This document shows, piece after piece, positions 1 to 12,650 of a DNA stretch of 64,000 nucleotides (the first letter of the stretch is position 1; each line of letters starts with the position of its first letter). The notes under the pieces are model-generated. The model saw only the letters and a program-made list of their open reading frames with translations. It was not told where the DNA came from and made no database searches. Source of the stretch: Ecdyonurus torrentis (taxonomy: Eukaryota; Arthropoda; Insecta; Ephemeroptera; Heptageniidae); contig OX439135.1 in NCBI GenBank assembly GCA_949318235.1, forward strand, positions 18,244,296 through 18,308,295, given 5' to 3'. The translations under genes were made by a program, and so were the position numbers.

Positions 1-1216
1 CGTAGTGTAGCTCTAACATCAATTAATATTATAAGATTATGCTAAAACTTAATTTTTAAAAGTAAAATAAAATTGTTAAAGGCCCACAGACACCCATGGC
101 TTTTTAGAATCATTTAGGTACAAAAATATTTTCAAAAGTTGATAAAATCTGATGTGACTATTTCTTCTAATTTAAATATTATAAAGTTAAAGTTCGATCG
201 TTGTTTGGCCTAACAACGATCAGCTGACTTTTATACTTCGATTCATGTAAGTTTTTGGCTTTAATCAGCACTCAGCCACACTTTATGGTCAAAATGACAA
301 ACAGGTATTGCCTTGTATGAAGCAGCAATAACTGTTAATGTTATTTTGGCCACCAAAAGTGACCAAATAGCGTGAGACGGTTCTGAAGATACGTGAAGCG
401 GAGTATATAAGGGGGCGTGACAAACTTTGGTTTAATTTTTTAATTAAAAGGAAGACGCGCACCGGCTCCATATGACATTTACAATTACCCCCGCAAGCTG
501 CGACACTAACTAACTAGTTAAACCGTAGTTAAGATGTTATTTTGATTGTTGCAACAATTAAAAAAAGATAACTAAGGTTTAACTAGAGGTTGCAGCTTAC
601 AGCCCTTAGTTTCATAAATAGTAGTACTAAATAGAGGCTTAAACACAACTTAAAAAATTTAATATCTTTGCCCCTGTAAGGTGCATTCACCTTTTTTTTT
701 TTTTTTTTTTTTTTTGTAACTTTACGCTTTAAAATAATTATCCCCATTTAAAACAAATCTTATTTAACAATTTGCTACCAGCAAAGCTAGAACATATAAA
801 ATGAATATGTGAATGAAGCTTTATAAAATTTTAAATAATAAAAATATCTGACAAACTAAATCTAAAGTTCAATTTAACATTAATATACAATTATATTGAA
901 GCTTGCCTTTTTATTATTGTCCATTTACACATGCCTCGGTTCCGACATTTCTTTGTGGTTTTCAGTGACCTGGTGGTTTTACTTGTTGTAAGTAACGTGA
1001 TTGGTTGTGACGTAGTTGGCCTAATTAAATATAAATTCCATTATTATAACAAATAAAAGATCTGTTAATACTATAAACAATAGTCATCATTACAGTTTAT
1101 TTTATTAAATTTATATAATACAAGCTTTTTTCAAAAAATTTAGAGATCTGAAAAAAAAATCAAAACTTTAAATATTTTAACTTAAACATATTATATAAAA
1201 TACTCTATACAAAAAT
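1..1216. other. AT-rich non-coding flank
   Basis: No supported gene here. It holds an imperfect foldback at about 489-605 (ccgcaagctgcgac near one end, gttgcagcttac near the other, with taactagttaaacc/ggtttaactag inside) and a T run at 692-715. Any downstream exon of the minus-strand peptide gene at 1223-1473 should lie in this stretch or beyond the left edge; I could not identify one. Confidence 0.5.
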
Positions 1217-1222
1217 ACTTAC

Positions 1223-1473
1223 TTTACAATACTAATATTTGTACATTTTCCACTTTGTAAAATTTCTCCTTCTTTACATAGTAGAGTATTATACAAAATA
1301 CCAACTGGTATTTGTGGTACATCAATATGAAAATCAATATTATCTATAAAATCAATCTTCTCAATGTTATTGACAGGTGCATTTAATTTGTTACCATTTC
1401 CACGTTGATCAGCTCCATAAACACCAACATAAATCATAAAAAGTAACAATACAACGCTTTTCCAATGATACAT
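1223..1473 (-). CDS. First exon of a small secreted Cys-motif peptide (copy 1)
   Basis: The exon encodes 83 residues plus two bases. It starts MYHWKSVVLLLFMIYVGVYG, a clear signal peptide with likely cleavage after Gly/Ala near residue 20-21. The mature part is short and acidic/polar and ends with the motif LLCKEGEILQSGKC. That C-x2-G-x4-x-G-x-C pattern is common at the end of short secreted insect peptides. The exon ends at a good donor (AA|GTAAGT on the minus strand, at 1222-1217). Reading on gives a stop codon within the donor, so either the gene ends one residue later or, more likely, splices on in phase 2. The paralogue at 5402-5646 has the same length, motif and donor phase. Function is unknown; the downstream exon was not found. 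Confidence 0.72.
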
Positions 1474-1480
1474 TTTTGAA

Positions 1481-1515
1481 GACTAACAAATTAAGGTTGA
1501 TTTTCTTGATTTATA
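1481..1515 (-). promoter_or_regulatory. Core promoter of peptide copy 1: TATA box and initiator
   Basis: On the minus strand TATAAA lies at 1515-1510 and an arthropod-type initiator TTAGTC at 1486-1481. The initiator A (1484) is 31 bases from the first T of the TATA box, which is the textbook spacing. The ATG follows only about 11 bases later, so the leader would be very short. The paralogous gene at 5402-5646 has the same layout. Confidence 0.6.
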
Positions 1516-2446
1516 TTTCACGACTTATAGTTATATATATTTTTTTGTAACCTCAAATTTCCAGGATGTTATAATTAATATAATGATTATAATTATAAAG
1601 TGTCAGATATAAGAGATATTGGTTATAAGTATAACCGTTCATTCGTGACGCTATTGATTACATGTTGCTCATTGTAAAATAAAAATCAATGCTTCATATT
1701 GATGTGGAACTAGAGAAACTGAAAGGAATTAACTTGAGGCAAACATGAAAAAATCAGTAAAAAATTACCAGAAAAAGGTTGTGCATATCATTAGGATATG
1801 CATTTGGAAAGAGGGAGAAATCACGGTTTACTTTGAAAGAAGGTTTGCGCATGCGCTTGCACGTGACGTCACGTTTAAACAACACATTGCTAGGCTCATA
1901 GCGCTCACTATGGTGTTATGCATAAACGCATAAACGCCTTTCTATTGCAAAAACTATTTTACAATCCTAATTATATCGTTAATTCCACGCTTTAATAATA
2001 ATGCATGAGACATGTATACTTGGAAGTTTTTCATTTTAATATTTTATGTTATAGACCTATCGAAGGTACTGTTTTTATTTGAAGTCAAAATTTTCAAAAT
2101 CGGGGTTTTCCCGCAAAAAATTCAAATTGAAGTATTCGCAAGTTCCACATAATACCTAAATTTGAAGCACTGTATCACAAAAATAAGTAAACATAAAAAT
2201 ATAAAACTTGCGCCAGATTATGTAACATATAGTGGACAACAAAAAGATCTGGAACACTTTGACCTTGAACAATATTAAATGGGGTCATCTAAAGGTCATT
2301 TGAATTTTTAAACGTAATTTATGAAAAGTGCTGATGTAATATGAAAATTGGGACAATAAATATTGCAGAGAAACATTTTAAGACCATTTTATCAAAAAAC
2401 CCAAAATGTGAATTTTTTTAGTTAGGATTTTAAATACAGGTTCATG

Positions 2447-2570
2447 TACAGCTCTGGCCAAAAGTTCACGAACGGGGCAGCGGCGGCCGCTGCGTTTTCT
2501 CATAAAGATAATATTGTTTGGTTGCGGGTTGCCTATGCAAATAGTTTGGGAACTTTTGGCCAGAGCTGTA
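2447..2570. mobile_element. Short Tc1-like MITE, family T (copy 1)
   Basis: About 124 bp with inverted ends TACAGCTCTGGCCAAAAGTT and its complement (AACTTTTGGCCAGAGCTGTA). The centre contains a GC-rich stretch (ggcagcggcggccgctgc). Ends starting TACAG and the TA context fit non-autonomous Tc1/mariner elements. A diverged second copy with the same internal sequence (tgcctatgcaaa) lies at 53,248-53,364. Confidence 0.75.
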
Positions 2571-2808
2571 CCTGCCATTATTAGTAAAATTTTCCGTGCA
2601 ACGTGCAACCTCGCTATCAGAATTAGTGCCATGGTGCCATGGTCACTAGATATTTGTACAGACTACTACTATACAGTATATCTTAGTTAATAATAAGGAT
2701 AATATATCAAATATAATAAATACAATAGTCGATTGTGCAGCAAAAAGTCTACTTTTAGAAACTCCCAAGTTCACTCGAGTCATATGTTTACTAGAAAATT
2801 CAGTACCA

Positions 2809-3235
2809 TTAAAACCCTTGTCAACTTACTTTTTTATCATTTAGAATACTAGACTGATAATTACCAATATTCATGAATGGAGGTTATCGGTTTAGCGCGC
2901 GGGGTGACGCGGGGAAAGCTAAGGGTCCCCTAATTTAACATTACGCTTATGGGGAAAAACACGTTTTTTGCGATTTTTGAGAAAACTACTCCTCCGATTT
3001 CGGAGAAATTTAAATGAGAAATACTAGACATACTTTTGCATGTTTTAAGCCCCAGAAAATTTTTATGAATTTTTTAAACCGATAACCTCCATTAGATACC
3101 ATCATGTTAATTTTGTATTTATTTTCCTTTTTGCGGTTATATCACGTATTCGACGTCACAATGTATTGCCGCCAATCACAGTCACCGCTCTGGTCACGTG
3201 ATAAATTTAATCCCCTCCCTCAAGTTCTTTACCTC
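2809..3235. mobile_element. Foldback MITE family B, half copy with nested insertion
   Basis: The left arm (aaaacccttgtcaacttac...actagactgataattacca) and the central part (acgtcacaatgtattgccgccaatcacag) match the complete family B copies at 27.6, 40.1, 43.7 and 59.4 kb. The right arm is absent: the copy stops near the palindrome centre, where ccctcaagttcttt is duplicated. A different element (2877-3091) is inserted in the left arm. Confidence 0.7.
2877..3091. mobile_element. Foldback element nested in a family B MITE
   Basis: About 215 bp bounded by AATGGAGGTTATCGGTTTA and its inverse (AAACCGATAACCTCCATT). It interrupts the family B sequence, which resumes as ttagataccatcatgttaattttg. A relative of its left half starts at about 20,052 (gaatggaggttatcagt) inside an intron of the second vanin-like gene. 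Confidence 0.72.
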
Positions 3236-3774
3236 CCTCAAGTTCTTTAAAATCCTCACACACAATAAGAAAATATATTTTAATTCATGTGATTATAATA
3301 TAGAATTAGAATACATTGATTTATTAATATGTTATATAATAATACAGTATACAATACAATATAATACAGTATTAAGACATGCAATGAATAAATTTTTTTT
3401 GTTCAATTTTCCATAAATCATCCATGCTTCATTAGGGGCTTATTAATTGGTATTTATTTATCTATATTTGTCTTGTTAGTAAGAAGTTCTTAATCTACAT
3501 GAAAAAAAAAAGAAGATTGAATTAATTTAATTTCAATTATATAGTAATTGATTACTTAGTAAATTTTATGTATTATATTGTCGCTTAAAAATTTTAATAA
3601 TATTTTACTTGACATAATATTTATGTACAAATGAAAGTCAAAGTACAATTTAATTTTGCATAAAATAGTCTTTTTTTTTTTAGGGGAAAAGAAAAAATAA
3701 TAATTAATTAAAATTTAGTTCAGAATTTCAATGTAAGTATGTTTTAAAATTTTGATATTTAACTTATTAATGTA

Positions 3775-4246
3775 TTGACTAATAAAGGAACAACGGTTTT
3801 GAGGCACAACTTACTACGCATGCGCAGTACGTCAAAACGAAAGCGGTTGTGAGGGAAATCGCTTTAGGGAGTAGGGTACCGACGTCTGCCATTAAACTCA
3901 AACCTTTATCGTCAAAAACATCTGAAATTTTGCACAATGATACTTCAGCCTGCGACATAATTTCAAATATGTCAAAATTTTGGGGAGTCACCGTGCAAAT
4001 TAATTTTATATGCTTTTTTGAAATTTTAAGCCCATAAGGCCCAATGTTAATTTCAATATTTTTTTCTTCTTTTTTTCGGGACCATCAAACATCTTGAAAT
4101 TTTTATCACGACTAGGTGTAACCCTTAGCTACACAATGACACGAAATTTAGACCCAAATCACGTTCTATTATGAGATATAAGGTAAAGGTCGGTACCCTA
4201 TTCCCTTAAAGTCAGCTTAAAAACAGTTGTTCCTTTGATAGTCAAT
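3775..4246. mobile_element. Foldback MITE family C with internal palindrome
   Basis: Ends are ATTGACTAATAAAGGAACAA and its inverse (TTGTTCCTTTGATAGTCAAT). The core carries a second inverted pair, agggagtagggtaccgac / ggtcggtaccctattccctt, about 330 bp apart, so a second element seems to sit inside the first. Short intact relatives lie at 14,741-14,903 and 42,461-42,625. Open frames here are not coding. Confidence 0.7.
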
Positions 4247-4956
4247 ATATATATTTTTTAACTATTTATCAGTATATTTTTTTATTGGCTAATATTATGT
4301 AACTATTTTTACGTGCAACAGAACAATATTTTAAAAGAGATGTAAACTAAATTATTCATACTAATTATTTGATGTACTTTTTTTAAATTGTTAAATATTT
4401 AGAAACTGTTACCTCACTCCTAGTCTACATTTTCCTCTTATCATCACTCTTCCAGATGGGCATGTCTTTGAAGGCGGTTCCCTTGATCTTTTGCCTATTT
4501 TCTCTCCACGGGAATGCTTATTTCTTGTATTTATCATGTCATCTGACGAAACCAACCTAATAAGAAGAGAGAAAAATAATAAAATGAGGCACGAAAAACC
4601 AAGAGTGAAGATAAAAAAAAATCAATATACAAAAATTACTCAACATAGCCCAACAATTAATGCTGATACATAATTAGTAACATAATATATACAATGATGA
4701 CATACAACAAAAACTAAGTACTATTGTTTTTATTTCCATGTTGCTCAAATACTAACCAATGTATTGTTTTATGTTTATTTAAGGTATGAATAAAGTTATA
4801 AATGAAATTAATTATTTTTATACGGGTATTTTATGTGTATATAAAAAAGCTATATTTTGTTAATATTTACGTATATCAATTTTTAGATAATAATCAATCA
4901 AGAATTATATAATAATTATAAAGTATATTATACTGTATGAATTAATATCTATGTGC

Positions 4957-5004
<48 letters not shown>

Positions 5005-5401
5005 TAATACTTAGGGACCGGATTTCCAGTTTGCTCAGTTTTTGAAATATGCATGCTAGGTCACATCTGAATTCAGATGTCCATGAATCATGAAGCCTCA
5101 TTGCCAAAAATGCAAAAAAGGTTTGGACTGAAAAAAACTGTTTTAGAAATTTGTAAACTGGGTCAGTTATTTTAAGTTTTTGTCAGATTTTTTAATTTTT
5201 TTTCTCAGTTTTTGGAAACTGAAAATAGGCTTTTACCGTACAAAAACTTAAAATGACGTGTTACAAAAAAAAAGTACATTTTTGAAATAATTATTTTCAA
5301 TGCATATCTTAAAACTACCTGAATTCAACTGAACACTATTATAAAAAGTGGATAAAAAAAATTCAAAAAGACGAAGAACAGCTTTCATTAATAATACTTA
5401 C

Positions 5402-5646
5402 TGTGCATTACTGTGATTACATCTTCCACTTTGAAACACATCTCCTTCCTTGCATTGTAAAACATCGTACAAAATACTATGAATTGGCATTCGTCGTAAA
5501 TTTACATCTTTAGTATCTAATAATGCATGTTTCTCAATCTTAGAGGAAGATACATCTAATTCAATACCATTTGCATAAAAATTGCCAGATCCAAAAACAC
5601 TAACAGAAATCATAAAAATGACAACAAATGCACTGAATTGTGACAT
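5402..5646 (-). CDS. First exon of a small secreted Cys-motif peptide (copy 2)
   Basis: The exon encodes 81 residues plus two bases. It starts MSQFSAFVVIFMISVSVFGS, a signal peptide, followed by a short polar region and the motif VLQCKEGDVFQSGRC. It matches copy 1 (1223-1473) in the C-KEG-x3-QSG-x-C core, in total length, and in ending at a phase-2 donor (CA|GTAAGT at 5401-5396). In copy 2 the mature part has ELDVSSSKIEKHALLDTKDV where copy 1 has KLNAPVNNIEKIDFIDNIDF, so the two have diverged outside the motif. The remaining exon(s) should lie between 5395 and about 1530 on the minus strand but were not recognised. Function unknown; secretion is inferred from the signal peptide. Confidence 0.72.
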
Positions 5647-5652
5647 TTTAAA

Positions 5653-5689
5653 GACTGTTTAAAATTGTAATGCTTTTTTTACTTATATA
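5653..5689 (-). promoter_or_regulatory. Core promoter of peptide copy 2: TATA box and initiator
   Basis: On the minus strand TATATAAG lies at 5689-5682 and the initiator AACAGTC at 5659-5653. The initiator A (5656) is 31-33 bases from the TATA start, and the ATG follows 10 bases later. The shared block AGTCTT-AAA-ATG with copy 1 suggests the whole core promoter was duplicated with the gene. Confidence 0.6.
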
Positions 5690-6515
5690 CTACATCACTT
5701 ACATGATCTAATGTTTCTTTTTGAAACCTCTTATTTCCAGGAAGTGATTCTTATTTATTAATAACTTTATGGTGTCAGTTAGTTATGTTTTAATTTAGAT
5801 TCACATAATGATATAAATGCAGCGTAAATTACGCTTAGTTATTATTGCCATGATATATATAGGGCTATATAATTAAACTACTGAATAAATCTTGTAAAGT
5901 ATTACTCCACAATATTCTAGAAAATATTAAAATTAATATCATCTGGTGTTATCAAGCGTATCAAGCAGCAAGATTATAGAGCTTGTAACTATTAAATGTG
6001 ATCATGATGAATATATTATTTTATGAATCATCAAAAATTAAATTATATACAAATTTTGAAACCACGTAACAACATGTATTTACTTACTAAGTGTGGTTGT
6101 GGAAATATTTTTAAAACTCATTACCTCACGATTAAAAAAAAAGAAAAAAAAAAAAAAAAAAAAGATGGGACAGTCTCTGTTAAAATTTTCTGACTTTTAT
6201 TTTTATCGAAATGAATATAAAAAATATTTAATAACATTTATAAGTGGTCGAATACCAAAAATATAATAAATTTATTTTGATATACGTAATAGCAATAACA
6301 ATATCTTACACTATGCAAAAGATTATTATTAATAAATAGTCAAAAAGCTTGGTGGTGGCAGGGCATATTTTCCACTGAGTTTTGGTTGGTGTGGTGTCAT
6401 ACCAATACCACTACATACCACATCACTGAATATGACGTTAAAAAAAATTAAATAAATAAATAAAAAGGAATAATAATAATACATAAACATACAAATGCTC
6501 AAATCAATCAATCAA

Positions 6516-6634
<119 letters not shown>

Positions 6635-7369
6635 GTAAAACAATAACAATATTAATTAATCAATAAATAAGCAAGTAAACAATCACGAAAATAAATAAAA
6701 ATTGACTTTTTAAATACAATTCACACTTTGATTTTTTTTCACGTTATTATTATTATAATTAATTTACATCCTAAAAAAAAATGATATAGAGTATTACAAT
6801 TATTTTAAATTCAAAAAGAACCTCTTAAACAAATACATGTACTGTAAAATAATTACAACGCAATACGCATGTGTACTGTTTCAAGTAGATTTCTCCCACC
6901 ACTTCTACAACACGTGTTGAACATTACGCTGTAACGTGACAAAGATAGTGACTTGAATCTTTTAGTTTTATGTAATCAGCTGTTACAAAAAAAATTTGTG
7001 TAAGTGAAGTCTTTTATAATAATTAGTAAAGTTTAATATGATTGATACTTTGGATTTATAATATGCACGTACAAAAGTTTAAAATCAAGCTATATAGCTC
7101 CATTTAAGCAATATTAGAACATAATTTAAGCTAAATCTATAGTGTATATATAATGAAATATGTTACATTTTATAAATAGTATATTTTTTAGTATAATTAT
7201 TTATTGTATGTATTCCATTGTATGGAACATTTATACTATAATTATTTTAAGCTTCAATTAAGTAATTTCTTCTTTCCGCGTGCTGGGTATCTTTTTGATA
7301 AAACTTATATTTAAATTTATTTTAATTTCAATGTATTAGAAAAATCATACTATCACTATAACATCTAAT

Positions 7370-7440
7370 GTTTATTTTTAAAACCTCATATTTCCAGGAA
7401 GTGACTCTTATTTATCAATTAATTATACTATGGTGTGAGA
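7370..7440 (-). pseudogene. Orphan third copy of the peptide-gene upstream flank
   Basis: The block atctaatgtttatttttaaa-acctcatatttccaggaagtgactcttatttatc closely matches the sequence just upstream of peptide copy 2 (about 5707-5760: atctaatgtttctttttgaa-acctcttatttccaggaagtgattcttattta). A weaker match lies upstream of copy 1 (about 1547-1575). On the minus strand just below it I see no open first exon with a signal peptide, so this looks like the remains of a third gene copy. Confidence 0.5.
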
Positions 7441-7639
7441 TAATTGTTTTCATGTGGTTATGTTACAAAATCAATGACTTATACAAAAATGAAAAATCTT
7501 GACTTTTTTTTTCTTTTAATGTTATTATTACTTTTACTAATGCTCTTTACAATGACTTTGTTTTAACTTCATAATATTGATATATATTGACTCATATTAT
7601 AATATGTATTTGTGCATGTAGAAAAATCGTATCTAATAC

Positions 7640-7875
7640 TAAGACAGGTAGTTAAAAATCTGTAAAATATAATAGGTAAACATTTAACTGAAACAGGTAA
7701 GCAATGTCACCTAATGCAGGTAAAGTATCACTTAATATAGATACAACATACCTTACTTATAGTATGTTTCACCTGCATTGGGTATTATAATTGCATACCT
7801 GGTACAGGAAAAGTTTTACCTATTACATTTTCAGGTTTTTAATACCTGTCATTAGAAGAAACCTTTTCCGGGTAT
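7640..7875. mobile_element. Diverged family D element
   Basis: Shares the phrases aataggtaaacat, acctaatgcaggta, ataatt-gcatacctg and ttttccgggtatt with the family D elements at 23.2, 26.1 and 42.0 kb. It is the most diverged copy and its ends are not sharply defined. Confidence 0.45.
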
Positions 7876-8061
7876 TTATTTAACGTAAATAATATTGCTT
7901 CTTCCATTATGAATTGCGGCTATTAATCCTTTAAAAAAAAAATTTATCCATGGATTTAAACATGGAGTTAAATTGAATCCGTGTTTTTATAATTAGGTTT
8001 CTTTATATTTACATTTTAATTTTACAGAATATTATTTTTGTTATTGAATCAGGTTACAACA

Positions 8062-10379
8062 ATGCACTTTATCCCTGCTTTCACATTGTTGTTTACCGTG
8101 CAGCACTTTGCTTCATCATTTTTGGACAACACTTGTCATGAAGAAAGCTGTACTAAAGAAAACAAGGTAGGAAATGAAATATAGGTAAAATACTAGGGAA
8201 ATTATATTAGGAAGAAAAAATAGTTTTATTTTTATCTCAACTTAATCCCAAAACATTAAAAATTATTAAATCAAATATAAAACAGATTAGTTATTTTCTC
8301 TCTCTCTCTCTCTCTACCTCTACCTCTCTCTCTCTCTTAGAATGGAATGTTAAGGTGATTAGAAGATTATATAATCCATTTAAATTTAGTGTCATATATA
8401 AATATATAAAAAGAGCAATTTTTAAAGCATAAATTATTGATAAAAAAAAGTGGTTTTTTATTGTTATTTATTTTCAAGATTTCCAATAATTATCTGCTCT
8501 TTTAAAAGCTCTAAATCACGTTAAATTGAACTTCCAGCACCCTAACATCGTAGCATCTAACATCGTAATTTCTAACACTGTAGTTTAGTAAAAAAACAGA
8601 AAAAATATAAGAAAAAAAATTCAAGTATTCTATTCATGACCTTCACTAAGATAATAAGTTAATAACTAATAACTTCTCCAAAGTTACCTGTGTGACTTTA
8701 TTTATTAAACTTAACAAATTTTAGTAATGCCAATTTAAGAAGAAAAAAAGAAAATCTAAATTTAAAGCTTTTGAAGGAAAAAAAAAAAAAGGATTTCAAA
8801 TTTTTTTAACTTTTTTAGTAAGAAAAAAATAAGTGCATTGTTCATTATTTATTATTAATATTCATGTTTAATTAGCAGTAATAAACTTATAAAATGTGGT
8901 TGATAAGTCACTCATATGAATTAAATATAATGATATACGTCAACGTATGGGAATGGTTTTTCCTTTCTCCTGTATCCTGCATCCTGCATGATTCAAAGAA
9001 AAAAAATACAAATTGAAAAAAATTATTATTATTATTTTTTTATTTTAAATATAAAAATTCAAAAATTTAAATCATTATGAATAATTTTATAATTCAAGGG
9101 AGTAGAATAACAGGAGGGTGAGATATTATATAGGGTATATGCACATGACGTCATATTTAATGTGCTGGGAGTAATGAACAACATAACTCAGCATGGGACA
9201 AACTGTGTTTTTGTCTATTTTCTTTTGGAAATAAAATAAACACCAAGAGCTTAAATATTAAATTTGAATAATTATATGTTTCTAATTCCTCTAGGATACT
9301 ATTAGCTACACGGCAGCTGTAGTCGAATTTTCTCCCGTGAACTCGACCAATACTGACGATACTTTAAATTCAAATCTTGAGAGTTATAAGGAGTTTATAT
9401 TACAAGCTGAAGAAAAGGTAAACAATATATAATCATACATAGTTCAATATTTTATTGGTTACATATTAAATTAATATATTTAAACTTTGATAATATATTA
9501 TGTATACTATGATATTAAAATTAAAAAAAAAAGGCTCTTTTTTAATTTATATTAAGGTTTTGATATTTTAAAAGACATAAACTAGTTATATTATATTATA
9601 GTATAGTTTTTGTAAGTACATACATCGACTGTATATTTTTAGTATTACCTAAATAGTGAAATAACTTAAAATTATTATTAAAGCCATAGCCCATACATAA
9701 AACAACATGTGTTTTTTAATGAATAAACACGCAATGCGATCTTCAAAACTGATGACAATTTTTACCAGAATGTTAATGTAGCCCCACGAGAGAGTGTGAA
9801 AACACTGTAAAGTATGCAATTTGCGTAAAAAGTCATGTTTATGACGTCAGAAATATGCAAAAATTAGTATAAAAATGTTGTGCGTGTTGCCTAAATTGAA
9901 ATTTCTGATCACTGCTACGGGGCTACTGTTGGATTTTGAGACAAACTAATGTTACATATGTAAATCCCATCAAGTGTTTTGTGATATGAATGCTAATGTT
10001 TTTCTCTAGTCTATTCCTTTAAGTAAGGTAAAAAACGCAATTATTAATAATGTTTCTTTAATTTCAGTTTATCAATTATTTTTTAAATTTCAGGACGCTG
10101 ATATTATTGTATTCCCAGAGTATGGCTTGACTACTTATGAACCTTTCATGAATCGCCCTTTAGCTCGTATTTACGCTCAGAAAGTACCTTCTCCTCAAAA
10201 CTTAACAAATCCTTGTGAAAACTATGCACTTCACAAGCAGGATGAAAAGGTAAAAAAAAAAAAAAAAAAATGTGTCATCAATATTAGTAATAAAAAATTG
10301 CAATAATTGACTAAAATAATGGGGCAAAATTTCTGACTGCATATTAAAATTTTACAGAAACTTTTTATCATTTTTCATG

Positions 10380-10470
<91 letters not shown>

Positions 10471-12605
10471 TGCATAAGAAGTATTTTTAAATAATGTTTA
10501 GACTTTTTAAAAGCAAGTCATTGACGTCAACAATTGCACCTAAATCAGTGTGTTTAAAATTCATATGCATTTCGTCATTTACTGTCATTTAAGTTGAATG
10601 TAATCACAAAATGACGAAGTAATTAAACTCAAAATCCTTCCAACCATTTTAGTTTTCTTCTATAAGATAACGTTAAAGACTAACTTTTCCAAAATTTAAA
10701 ATTATTATATTTAATGATTTGAAAAGTTCCTAGAAAATTCCCCCTGGATTAATATTATAAACGTACAACTTAGAACAAATAATGAGTAAAAATTATGAAG
10801 TTGTCGGTATTTAAAGATGATTGTATGATTTACAGGTAGTACATTTACTTTCATGTTATGCAAGAAACTCCCGTATTTATGTGGCTGTCAATTTGATTGA
10901 GATATGTACTAAGGAGACTGACAATTGCGACCGGGAAAATGAACTGATTTACAATACTAATGTGGTGTTTGATAGAACTGGCAAAGTTGTGGCAAGGTAC
11001 ACCTGTTGATTTATTTATTTATTTTGAATTTTGAAGGAATAGACCAGAGAAAAACATAAGCATTTATATCGCAAAACACTTGATGGGATTTACATAAATA
11101 ACATTAATTTGTCTCAAAACCCAACTGTAGCCACGTAGCAGTGATCAGAAATTTCGATTCAGGCAACCCGCACAACATTTTCATACTAATTCTTGCATGT
11201 TCATGACGTCATAAACATGAATTTTCACGCAAATTGCATACTTTACAGTGTTTTCACGCTCTCTCGTGGGGCTACATTAACATTCTGTTAAAAATTATCA
11301 TTAATTTTGTAGATCCCATTTCGTGTTTACTCATTAAAAAGCACATGTTGTTTTATGTGGTCTATGGCTTTAAAATGACTCTCACAGATAATTGAAAAAT
11401 GTAGAATATGATTATTTAATACTGTTTGCTGTTTTGAAAGAGAGAGAAGATGGTCGAGACGCAAGACCCAATTCTTGGCATTCTAATGACTTTTTATGGG
11501 TTATTTTAATGGAAAATGTTAATGCTCAATCATTATATATTGACACTGTTACTATGAGAAATGTTGATTTAAGAGCATTTTTGACGCAACTATTGAGTAG
11601 AATCCTATACCCTGGGTATCCAAGTTTTCAAGTTCCAAGTCTCTAACTTTATTGGTTAAAGAAATAATAATATTTTTAAGATGTTGATACATTTGCCAGC
11701 AATTGGGACCTGCAAACAACTCGGTATCGACCAAACTGTACTTAAATAAAGTAGACAAAATTTTCAATAATTATAATTTTCCCAATAATTTTATCTTAAA
11801 AAATTTAAGTTGTTGATACATTTGAAGCAATTGGGATCTGTAAACAACTCGGTGTCGACCAAACTGTACTTAAATGTATATAGTAGACAAAATTGTCAAA
11901 TATAATACTTTTTTCAAATTTTTTTCTTTATTATAATTGGCTATGATAGAATTAAATAGAAAAAATAAAATAAAATAAAATAATAATAATAAAACAAGTA
12001 AATGCTATTTTTTAATAATTTAAATGATTTTAACAATTACTTATTTCTTCCAGATATCGTAAATACAATTTATTTGGAGAGACTGCAATGAACCAGACAT
12101 CCAAGCCTGAACATTCAACTTTCGTAGCTGATTTTGGGGTTACATTTGGATTGATAACGTGTTTTGATATCATGTTTGAATCACCAGCCATTACCTTGGT
12201 TACCAAGTATAATGTAACTGATATTATTTTTACTACTGCATGGATTCAAGAACTTCCTTTTCTTACTGGTAAGATAACAAGCTGATGAGTGATGGGGGAC
12301 ACTAAAATATTAAAGGCTTAAAAAGTTTTAGCCACTAAAGCTGAATTTTTATCTAATTAATATTTTAGCGGTACAAACACAAGCTGCATGGTCTCTAGCA
12401 ATGCAAGTCAATCTCCTGGGTTCAGGTTATAATCGACCGGACTTTGGGAGTACGGGAAGTGGAATATATCACAGAAAACTTGGAGCACTCGACTTTTATA
12501 TGACAGGAAAAACAGGTTTGCACAATTTTAATGTTGCACTTTGTATAAAAATATTGATTGATTGATTGATTGCTTGATTGCTTGATTGCTTGATTGCTTG
12601 ATTGC

Positions 12606-12650
<45 letters not shown>

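Larger units (their letters stand above)
1530..5395. other. Spacer rich in nested foldback elements
   Basis: Apart from the short tail expected for the peptide gene at 5402-5646, no gene is supported. The stretch holds a Tc1-like MITE (2447-2570), a truncated and interrupted foldback MITE (2809-3235) and a nested foldback (3775-4246). It also has a (GA)n tract (about 4958-5003) and a relic at about 5011 that shares the end sequence agggaccggatttccagt with the MITE at 62.4 kb. Confidence 0.5.

Noticed and set aside
3779..4037. Frames on both strands at 3.8-4.0 kb
   Set aside because: They sit in a nested foldback element and share no motif with any gene in the window.
11392..11767. Frames at 11.4-11.8 kb on both strands
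   Set aside because: They lie in intron 4 of vanin-like gene 1, contain no vanin motif, and overlap a locally duplicated non-coding block (caactcggtatcgaccaaac at about 11,717 and 11,840).
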